This document shows, piece by piece, positions 55,135 to 64,000 of a stretch of DNA of 64,000 nt. The stretch is from Limonium bicolor (lineage: Eukaryota; Streptophyta; Magnoliopsida; Caryophyllales; Plumbaginaceae): assembly GCA_023374045.1 (NCBI GenBank), contig CM041780.1, positions 170,868,085-170,932,084 of the forward strand, given 5' to 3'. The first letter of the stretch is position 1. Every line of letters starts with the position of its first letter. Position numbers and translations under genes: made by a program. A model generated the notes under the pieces. The model was given only the letters and a program-made list of their open reading frames with translations, was not told the DNA's origin and searched no databases.

Positions 55135-58020
55135 CAAAAGAATGGCATTTAATAGACGGGGACTTTAGATTACGGTTATCAGTAAACCGTAATCTAAAGT
55201 CTGTTGACCGTCAAAGTGCGCGTCTACACAGGGGCTTTAAATTATGGTTTACTGATAACCGTGATCTAAAGTCCGTTGTAAAAATGTCGCGCCTACCTTC
55301 GATTGATTATTGCTTACGGTTATTTCTATAAAAGTTATTAATTAATTCCGGCATTAATCACGGTCACTACAAGAAAAAACAGATTTAGCTACCAATGATT
55401 TGCTACCACACATATATTGGTAGCTACTTTCAAAAATTGCTACTGATTTTTAATGGTACTAACATAGTGGTGTCTATTTTGCTACAACAACGACAATGGT
55501 AGCTATATTTTTTAAACAGTAGCCAAATCGCTATTGCCTGACAAGACTGCTACCATTAGTAGTAGCTATTTTTGATTTCATCTTGGTTCTTTTTGTAAGA
55601 ACAATTTAGCTACTAATGTTGGTAGCTAAATTACGGAATAGCTACTGCAAGATGTGGCTAATTCAATCATGGTAGCTATTGTGCCACTATTAAAGCAGCA
55701 GTAGCGAAAAATATTATAACTAGTAGCTAAATTGCTACTAAAAGTTGCTACTACCAAATAGATAAGCTAAGTTAATAAAATTGCTACTAACACTCATCAC
55801 AGTTGCCGTTCTGCTACTGTTTGGGCGTCGGTAGCGAATATTTTTAGCAAGCATAAAAATTGTTACTATCTTTAATTATGAAATTGCTACCGATTAATGA
55901 TGTTAATGAGATTATGGCTAATATTTTGCTAAATTATAAAAAATGATAGCTAATATTTTTAAGTGATAGCAAAATTATAATTCTCTTATAATTTGAATGT
56001 GTGATACGTATATAATTCAATTTTGAAATTGCTACTGACTAATAATGCTAATAAACTTTAGTTGATATTATGCTAGAATACAACAAATGAATGTGGTATC
56101 AAAATTATTATTCTTATAACTTAAACGTGTGATCACTACATAGTTTGAAATACTAACCTATACTACTGCCATAGTGGACATATTATCTTTTTATATAAAT
56201 TTTTAAATTTTTAAATTTTTTCAATATAGTATATTGGTTAGCTTTTAGCTATCAAAATTTTGAGAAAGAACTATAATTAAATAAAAATTGTCTAATTCGT
56301 GAAAAATAATTAAACTATATACTACTACTAGAATTTATTTTATCATATAAGATATACCTAACATAATATATTTTTGATATTATAATATTTTTAAGTCTCA
56401 AAGTATCACACATATTAATACATTATAAATTAGAGTAAAAGTATTAATTATTTAAATTAGTGTTCAAATTTACAAAATTAGTATAAAAATAGTAGTAATA
56501 ATAATTTAAATTAGTTAAGTGTATATATATGTGTGTGTTTATATATATATATATATTTAATTTAATACAGTTTTTATTACTATATGATTTTATTTACAAA
56601 TGCCACATAAACTAATAAAACATAAAAAAACTAAAACTAATAACAATTTAAATTAGTTGACGTGTAGGTTAAAATTTGCATAGTAAGTTGAATATATATA
56701 TATATATATATATGTATTTGTGTGTGTGTATAAATTTATAAAATGTTAAAAGTATACAAAATTATAATAAAACGTACATAAATATACGATATATTAATGT
56801 TTTTAATTTACAAAACAACACACAAATTAATAGGATTTTGAAAATAGTAAAGTTAAAAGAATTTAAATTAGTCAAGATTATACAATATTATACATCTATT
56901 ACAATTTATAAAATATTATATTATACAATTACAAAAACAAAGTCTTTATTTAAAAGTTTTAATTTTCATGTAATGATGTATATTATATTAGTATTTGTAA
57001 CTCTATATAATAAGACTTAAATTATTAAGTAACTTTACATAATATATTATCTTTTTTGTAATTTCTGACATTTCAAAGATTTTTAAGTGATATATTGTAT
57101 ATTTTTTAATTTTTATAATTTTAAGTCAATAATATACTTAAATTTTTGTTAGAGTTAACTATTTGGTCGCATTAATTAATTTGTATATTATATAATCGGC
57201 CATATATCTATTTTTATTTAATATATCTCTGGTTTGATCATGTATCGACAAAAACTTCCTTTAATTTACAGTATCAAACATTCAATATATACACGTAGTT
57301 TCGATATATGATGTGAATAACTATCATGGCACAAGGTTAAGACATTCTATATTCATCCCAAACATCGGGGGATCGTTCCTGCTCTATGCACTTTTTAATA
57401 CACTAGTTTGAATTAAATAATAGTCAAGTTAACGCGGGCACATGGCTCCCACTTCGTGTGGGATTGAATGGTGGTGGTGCCCATTGTTCAGTAGGTAGGT
57501 AGTGTAGAGCTAGCTATATACCATTCTAGTATTGATTTTGTTATTGCTATACTAGTAGCAACTTTGATACTGCTTTACTAGTAGCCATTTTGCTACCAAT
57601 ATTTTAGTAGCGATTTTGTTACTGCTACACTAGTATCGATTTTGTTACTGATGTACTAGTAACGATTTTGCAACTGTTATACTCGAAGCTATTTTGCTAC
57701 TATTACACTAGTAGCCATTTGGCTACTACATTCTAAAACGGTAACAATATCTAGCTATAGGAAAAGTAGTAGCGAGGCCAAAGCGAAATAGCTACCGCAT
57801 TCCGAAACGGTAGCTATTTTTAATTTAGCCACTAGGACCTTTGCTACCACTGTATATCAGTAGCTAAATCATAAAATGCGGTAGCCCGTTGTGTTTAGCT
57901 ACCAAAACTGATGATTTAGCTACTGATATACAGTGGTAGCTAAATCTGATTTTTCTTGTAGTGGGTTTATGTTTAAGCCGTGATTAATCAGTCGTCATTA
58001 AAGGCTTCCGTTCCACCAGT
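55135..58020 (+). mobile_element. CACTA right-end fragment (split by another CACTA)
   Basis: Subterminal palindromes (GACTTTAGATTACGGTT / AACCGTAATCTAAAG, 55160-55275) and the terminus GGCTTCCGTTCCACCAGTG at 58002-58020 match the right end at 23593-23892. It is interrupted at 55365-57963. Removing that insert rejoins ATTAATCACGG and the GGTTTATG continuation. Confidence 0.78.
55365..57963. mobile_element. Non-autonomous CACTA element
   Basis: 2599 bp with terminal inverted repeats CACTACAAGAAAAA and TTTTTCTTGTAGTG, flanked by the 3-bp duplication GGT (55362-55364 and 57964-57966). Subterminal regions (55380-55900 and 57530-57950) are packed with GCTAC(C/T) / GGTAGC words in both orientations, the expected transposase-binding clusters. 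The centre is extremely AT-rich with (TA)n and no coding capacity. Confidence 0.93.
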
Positions 58021-59198
58021 GAATGGTCAACGACGTCGTTTTAGCCTGATGCCAAATATTTTTCGCACTATTTGATTTTTTTGACGCCACGCGTAATCTA
58101 AATGACAGTTATTGACGTCGTTTTACTAGCTTATTTTAGCTTTAAAAAACTTATTATGAAATATGTTGTATAAGTTTGATTGAATAAGACTCATGGCTCA
58201 GTGGTTGTGGGTACATGAGTTAGCACCATCGATCTTGAGTTTAAAACCCAGCATAGGCCAAATTTTTTTCGCACTTTATTTTTTATTTCTTTAGACTTTA
58301 GATTACGGTTTTGCAAAAGCCTAATTTAAAGTCTGGCTTTAGATTACGGTTTTCTTGTGAATCGTAATCTAAAGTCCTTTTAACTAGAAAATTTTCCCAT
58401 TTACTCTACACACTTACAGTAATCTCTAACACTTCTCTCTCGTGCTACTTCCTTGCTGAAATCGCCTCCTCACTCCTGTCACCTTAGTAGCGTCCATCGC
58501 CGCCGTCGCTCCCGCCACCTTTGTAACTCCCATCGCCGCCGGTCCACCCATCTACCACTGGTCGTCGTCGTCGACTCTAAGGCGTAGGGGGTATGCGATT
58601 TCTGTCGATTATTCCTAGTTCTAACTTTGTTCATATATATGTTGATTTCTAGTTCTAACGTCATTTCTGTCAATTCCTGAGAGTGTAATGGCAAATGTTC
58701 TAACATTGTTCATATATTTATGCCCAGATTCACAGTTAATTGGAACCTAGTTCGAGGGCTGATTTCAGCACTAATCGCCAACTTCGCTGCTTACTAACGG
58801 TAATTTTGCAAACCAAACTGTAAACTGCTGTAGTGATATTTCTTTGTTTATTGTTTTAAAGAGTAAATTTGATTTGGTTATTCTTAGCATTTAGTTTTGC
58901 AATTAATACATAGTAGTGTAGTTTTAAAATATAAAATTAGTTTATAAGAAATTCTGATGGTGCGTGTGAATTTGATGTTGATTAAAGTGATTTGGAAATG
59001 TTGGAAATATAGGGGAGATGCTGTCGAATTTTTGCCGTGATTTAGCTAGAATTTTAACCTAGATTTTTTGATGAATTCTAATGTTGTCGTTCTTTTGTTT
59101 ATGCATCAGGACTACGACTTTATTTTGGCTTCCGCCCTCAATTGTCTTAGCATCGGCTAATCGTCTACTAGATCAGGTAAGATTTATCTATATATATA
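58021..59198 (+). repeat. Second copy of the CACTA left region and leader
   Basis: Homologous to 207-1370 at high identity, with the same subterminal palindromes (58300-58380), CT-rich leader and exon/intron-like junctions. It ends at a TA run where the Sirevirus-like LTR begins. No transposase follows. Confidence 0.88.
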
Positions 59199-59908
59199 TA
59201 TTGGAGACTTAAGTTTTGCAGATGATTGCCTCCTCAGTCAAAGTAGCAATGCAGAAAGACTTGGCGTTGTCGCAACTTACCAGCTCAAGTACCTCTGCAG
59301 AAGCATCTGTTCACTTGTTCCTATCTGCCAAGAAGCGCGATACTACTGAGTGGCTGCGGAAAACTCGGATGCATGGGAGCGTGCGCAAACGTGAGAACGT
59401 GAAGCACAAACAGCTCCACGACTCCGATACTTGCGGAAACAAATCAAGGAGCCGTTACATGAAGACTTCACCGAAGATTTAGGATATAGTTAAGCGAGTG
59501 TATAAGCATATGATTGTAATTAGTTCAAGTGTGCATTCTAGATTATTCAGAGAGAGAAACACCGCTTTGAGAGAGAAAGTATTCTTAAGAGATCTTAGTG
59601 AGATAGTGTCAATCAGCTTAGGTATTTATTACCTAGAGAGCACACATAGAACACTCCCCTTTACTCCTTGTGACGCATTGATCAAAGCTGAGAGTAGAGT
59701 AGTGTTGGATGAGACAAAGTACCTCTGTCGAATCCCAAGATAGGAAGCTAGATTGTAATTCACATTGAATTTCAATACAAGCAAAGTCCTATCTTGTCAA
59801 TTTAAAACAAAAGCTTCTGTGTTATTATTTTCTGCACACATTTATTCTTCAAGCAGAGTCGGTCTGAGACTAACACCTCAGACCTACTCGGTCAGCACCC
59901 CGATCCCA
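59199..59908 (+). repeat. 5' LTR of a Sirevirus-like copia element
   Basis: About 710 bp from TATTGGAGACTTAAG (mutated from TGTTGG) to CCCCGATCCCA. It matches 62217-63025 in inverted orientation at lower identity. An 88-residue open frame at 59216-59482 lies within it and is not considered a gene. Confidence 0.78.
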
Positions 59909-59913
59909 TCAAG

Positions 59914-59925
59914 TGGTATCAGAGC
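59914..59925 (+). promoter_or_regulatory. Primer-binding site, initiator tRNA-Met
   Basis: TGGTATCAGAGC, 5 bp after the LTR; the standard plant copia PBS. Confidence 0.92.
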
Positions 59926-59951
59926 CTGCGTTGGCTGACAAATCTCTCAAA

Positions 59952-61973
59952 ATGGCGGAAATCTCAAATACCAACAACAACAATAGAATGCAAGTGGAGA
60001 ATCCAAAGCTAACTTCCACAAACTACAACATGTGGACAAACGAGATGGAGTCACACCTCCAGTCACTCAATCAACAACTCTGGACGGTAGTGACGAAAGG
60101 TAATTTCCCAGTACCTGAAGGGAAAGATCCAAGCTCCTATACTACTGAGGAGCGCAGATGTGTTGAGCTAAATGCCCAAGCCGTACGAGTCATCTACACT
60201 AGTCTCTCTCCACCCGAAAGAAGAAGAGTATATCACATCAAGGTAGCGAAAGACATCTGGGATCACCTTCGAGCTGTTCACGAAGGAAATACTGAGCTTC
60301 GAAAGTCAAAAATACAAGAACAGAAGATGGACTACGAAAACTTCGTGGGAAAGCCTGAAGAATCCCTCAGCGACATGCTTGCACGATTCATTGAACTCAC
60401 TGCTACTATGGAAGAGCTGTAGATTGGAGAGTCAAATGAAAATTTCAACAACAAATTTCTGGATAGTCTGGGCAAGGAATGGACCGAGAGTGTTATCTCT
60501 ACGAAGGCTTCCAAAAGTCTAGAAAAATGGACTATGACTGACTTGGGATCCTATCTTCAGTCCATCAATAAATATAAGATGAATATCAAAAACAGAGGTA
60601 ACGCTTCTCACTCAAACCATACTGTCTCTTATTCTAACGTGAATCAAGCTTTGCAGGTGAAGACTACACCCAGCCAGACATCAGCCCACCAGAACGAGTC
60701 ATTCCATTATGAGACTACCTCTCCAAATCAGGATTTAATCCAGCAGCTTCGGGACACTCTGATTGACGGCATAATAGAGGAAGGATCAGCGAACACCTTC
60801 GAAGATATGGCCATGCTGGTCAAGAACTTTAAGAAATTCATGCGAGATCGATCAGAGAGGAACAGTCCAAACTGGTTCAGCCAAAATCAAAACCGACAAT
60901 ATCAATCCTACAACCGTAATCAGCAAGGCAGTACTGGAACTGGAGACCGAGTATGCTTCAAATGCCTGAAGCCGGGGCACTACGCCAACAACTGTCCACT
61001 CAAGAAAAAAGATGATCGTGAGCAATCATCACTGATAGCAAATTCAGCATGGGGAGACTCTGACTCAGAAGAACCTGAGATGGGAACATCAAGCTTAATC
61101 TGCCTTATGGCTCATAAAAGTCAGGTATGCAAGAGTCCCTCTTTAGAGGTAACTGAATATTTCTCAGACTCATGTGTTATTCCCTCTTTAGATTTATCTA
61201 CTTACTACATAGACCCCAATCATCCTGAATTTGAATTAACTGAAGAACAAGAAAGAATAGCTTCTCTTTACGAAGAAATTCATGTGCTAAAGGGTCATGT
61301 CAACAATGATCGACTTAAATTGCAAAAGTCTGAAGAAAAGGCCGAAAAACTTGAAAGTGAGTTAAGAGATGCTCACAGTCTCATCAGCTCCTTAAAAACC
61401 CAAGTTTCTTCCCAACAGAAAAATCGTTCCAAAATTCCACAAAAATTCTTCAAACCAATTACCTTTGTTCGTGAGGTTGCTGCCATGCAAAAACCAAAAT
61501 TCTTTGAAAACAAACTCCGTGAGTCAAAAGAAAGACAAGTTCAACTCGAGAAAGAGGTTGATCCCCTGAATATCGCTCTTAAAAAGTCTCAGATGGAATC
61601 ACTCTCATCATCAAGTCCTCCTCACTGGCTGAAAAACAAAGGCAAAGTTAATCTGCCGAAAATGGCCTCAAAACCCAACGATCTTCAAAGAAGAAAATTC
61701 CAAAAAGAAAAATTTGAAAACAAATTTCATTGGCAAAAGAAGTATGTTCATCTACCTTCTTTATTACTGTGTGGCTATTGTGGCTACGACGGGAACATTC
61801 ACTCATCATGCCATAAGCTTGGCAGAGATTTATCCTTCAATATGCAACGTTTACATACTCTGTCTAAACACGACATCTTCATAGCTCTTTTGTTTCAAAG
61901 AGGGAACCCAAGTTCGCCTGGGTTCCCAAATCTGACCTCTGATTGTCTTGTAGGGAGAGGCCGTGGACAATGA
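59952..61973 (+). pseudogene. Sirevirus-like Gag with in-frame stop
   Basis: Starts MAEISNTNNNNRMQVENPKLTSTNYNMW after the PBS. A copia gag (UBN2-type) domain covers roughly residues 15-190 (LWTVVTKGN, DIWDHLRAVHEGNTELRKSKI, DMLARFIELTATMEEL). A TAG at 60420-60422 interrupts it; the same register continues (FNNKFLDSLGKEW). A zinc knuckle CFKCLKPGHYANNC is near 60957, followed by a long coiled coil (EEIHVLKGH to SSLKTQV) characteristic of Sirevirus Gag. A frameshift near 61955 separates protease. Confidence 0.85.
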
Positions 61974-62216
61974 CTCTTGGTTTCTAGATAGTGCATGCTC
62001 ACGACATATGCCAGGAGACCCTAACAAGTTCACGACTCTCTCTCAACACCATGGGGGAAAGGTCACTTTCGGCGACAATGCTCATGGTGAAATCATTGGT
62101 ATTGGAACCGTCGGTAATCCCTCTCTCTTTAAGATAGAAAATGTTAATTAAGTAGATGGACTTGGACATAGCCTTCTAAGTATCTCTCAAATATGTGATC
62201 TCTCTAATGTTGTTCA
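61963..62216 (+). pseudogene. Sirevirus-like protease and start of pol, truncated
   Basis: VDNDSWFLDSACSRHMPGDPNKF is the copia aspartic protease active-site region (DSA in place of the usual DSG), continuing to IENVN, a TAA, and LGHSLLSISQICDLSNVVH. It ends abruptly where an inverted LTR begins. RT and integrase are absent from the window. Confidence 0.82.
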
Positions 62217-63025
62217 TAGGATCGGGGTGCTGACCGAGTAGGTCTGAGGTGTTAGTCTCAGACCAACCCTACTTGAAGACAAGTATTTGCCAAGGAGATA
62301 ATGCGGAAGCGTTTGTATATAATTTAACAAGATAGGATTCTGCTTATATTGAAATTCAATGTGAATTACAACCTAGCTTCCTATCTTGGGATTCGATAGA
62401 GGTACTCTGTCTCATCCAACACTCGCTCTACTCTCGGCTTTGATCAATGCATAACAAGGAGTAAAGGAGAGTGTTTAGTGTGCTCTATAGGTAATAAATA
62501 CCTAAGCTGATTGACTAAGTCTCACTAGAATCTCTCGAAAATGATATCTCTCTCAATATGACTCTCTCTCTCTAGAAATATGGAAGTGAAGAGCTCCAAC
62601 TATTACAAATGACTTCTCTCTACTTATATAGTGATAATACCCGAAGTAACTGCTCCAATTTAGTATCCATAACGTTCAGGATGGTGCTCCACGTCCTCTT
62701 GGTCAAGCATACTCCGAAATTGTCGCAACTACTCTACAGAGGGACTCGTTCTGGCGCTCTATACCCTTGACCGTCTTGATTTTCGGGCCTGATCATATGT
62801 GAACGTGTGTGACAGTTTTTTCCATGGTTTTCTCCATGTTCTAACAGTAGAAGGTTACCTTTAAGCTTCTAGAACTTTCCATGAGAATCTTGTGTCACAG
62901 AACGACTCATTCCGCAGTCAGACTCGTTCATCGCCCAGACTTGCTCTGATGCTATTATCAGTGATATTTCTTCTATCACCAGACTTACTCTGTTGTCATA
63001 ATCAGCAAAACCTTGGGTTCCAACA
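62217..63025 (-). repeat. 3' LTR of an oppositely oriented Sirevirus-like element
   Basis: About 809 bp; the minus strand runs from TGTTGGAACCCAAGG to CCCCGATCCTA. Related to 59199-59908, but a different, diverged copy. Its polypurine tract and upstream region lie to the right. Confidence 0.8.
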
Positions 63026-64000
63026 AATTCCCCCTTTTTGATGATGATGGCAAAGGGAACCGAATCTTTCAAGATGAACTAAAGTTCCCCTTTAAGTTGT
63101 GCATTAATGATAAGATGAGATGAATGTGAACCGCTTGTTATATCGAGTCTGGTTAACAACCAAACTACGTCTGTCATGACTCTTTGTCTGTGGGCAGGCT
63201 CTGGATGATTTGTTCTCTGCAGTGGGAGTTACTGTTCGCTCATACTCTTTTTGACTTGATCTCTTTTTAGTGCTTCAATTCTCAAACCGACTCTTGCTGG
63301 CAGCTAGGCTTTGGCAATCTTCAGCAAAACTCTAATATCTTCATACATTTTCCCCCTTTTTGCTGATGATGCCAAAAACTACTCGAGTGAATCTCGTAGA
63401 AAGAGTTAACCTGCAAAAAAGACATACAAGCAAACAAGCTTGGAAGAACCAGCCTCATTGACTGATTCCCCCTTAATCCAATATTCCTCCTAAATTTGAG
63501 CATGTCATTTAAGACAAGACCAGTAAGAGAAGAGCATAATAGAATTAAACTAAGCTTAAACAGAAACAGTTTGTTTGACCATAACGCAGGGCAAAATCCA
63601 TAAGTGCAATTTAAGTCTTCCGACCACCAAAAACATTAACTTGTCTTACTGAAAATGGGATTCACCGCTTTCCCCCTTTTGACATCATCTGGCAAAACAG
63701 GAAGAGTCTGCCTGACATCCATAAGCAATCACATGGCTAAATAGCCAACCGACAAAGTCTACCAAAGTTTGATAAAAAACACCACCAAGATAAACAAAGT
63801 TTAAGATAGGTTAAAATAATGGTCAGGGGTGTAGGCTAGGAAATTGGGTGAGGGACTTGGTCTGCATCTTGGTACTGACCCATTCATTTTGAATCTCAAG
63901 AGAGTGCTAGATGTGGCTAACCATTGTAGTGAAGCGTATTAGCCAAAGAATTTATACCCATATGTGCAAGCTAGTGTTACTGTAAAGCGCAAACCAGAGT
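63026..64000 (-). mobile_element. 3' internal region of the minus-strand Sirevirus-like element with multiple PPTs
   Basis: The minus strand AAAAAGGGGGAA adjoins the LTR (63028-63039) after GCCATCATCATC. Similar tracts recur at 63350-63361, 63476-63484 and 63671-63681, two of them also next to a GATGATG/CATCATC word. Repeated polypurine tracts of this form are a recognised Sirevirus feature. No coding region is visible before the window ends. Confidence 0.75.

Noticed and set aside
59216..59743. Two plus-strand frames upstream of the Sirevirus-like gag
   Set aside because: They lie within the 5' LTR, as shown by the inverted match at 62217-63025.
59199..63025. Second example of a single element with a flipped LTR
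   Set aside because: The polypurine tracts lie outside the inverted LTR on its far side and the two LTRs are clearly diverged, so two separate elements fit better.

Overview
This is a stretch of a flowering-plant nuclear genome, probably a dicot. The evidence is a CACTA (En/Spm) transposon with tnp2-type coding, Athila-like and Sirevirus-like LTR retrotransposons primed by tRNA-Asp and initiator tRNA-Met, plant MITEs, and one intact plant UDP-glycosyltransferase gene. Most of the 64 kb is nested and partly decayed transposable elements. I saw no tRNA or rRNA genes and no CRISPR arrays.

Layout. 1-201: end of an unidentified LTR. 202-23892: a large decayed CACTA element whose tnp2 and accessory genes were expanded by two successive partial tandem duplications (junctions near 6021 and 8843). 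It ends at a CACTGGTGGAAC-type terminus at 23892. Inside it, 12111-21906 is a minus-strand non-autonomous LTR retrotransposon in the form LTR-internal-LTR-internal-LTR, flanked by the 5-bp duplication GCAGG. 24595-25260: the 3' end of a minus-strand gypsy element next to a fragment resembling a COP1-interacting-protein-7 (CIP7) family gene. 25261-27650: little recognisable, apart from an inverted GGGTTGGG block.

27640-46343: a duplicated, broken copy of the upstream region and first exon of a UDP-glycosyltransferase. Its promoter is split by an 18-kb insertion. The outer insertion (27955-45984, TSD TTCAT) is a minus-strand LTR element without recognisable gag or pol. Nested in it is an 11.1-kb Athila-like element (29132-40257, TSD CAGCC) with gag, protease, RT-RNase H and integrase. 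The 5' LTR of that Athila element is inverted relative to its 3' LTR.

46419-47005: tandem ~200-bp repeats. 47182-48404: a two-exon FAR1/MULE-like DNA-binding-domain gene on the minus strand. 49287-49703: a foldback MITE in the promoter of the intact UGT72-like gene (49880-51412). 51430-52540: a copia remnant. 53317-53818: a MULE-type MITE with a 9-bp TSD. 55135-59198: a second CACTA derivative with another CACTA element inserted (55365-57963). 59199-64000: a plus-strand Sirevirus-like gag-protease element, broken at 62217 by the 3' end of an oppositely oriented relative.

Most interesting signal. The 3' non-coding ends of the LTR elements carry small, well-formed hairpins just upstream of the polypurine tract. 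The autonomous Athila element and the non-autonomous element at 12-22 kb share a whole 3' module: a GGG-AGGCAA-CCC hairpin whose stem changes by compensatory substitution, a 71-nt long-range hairpin, and repeated hairpins with an AGGA loop followed by AAGTGTGGGG. Two other families here also have a hairpin abutting the polypurine tract. This looks like a structured cis-acting RNA/DNA module, and it suggests that the autonomous lineage mobilises the non-autonomous one.
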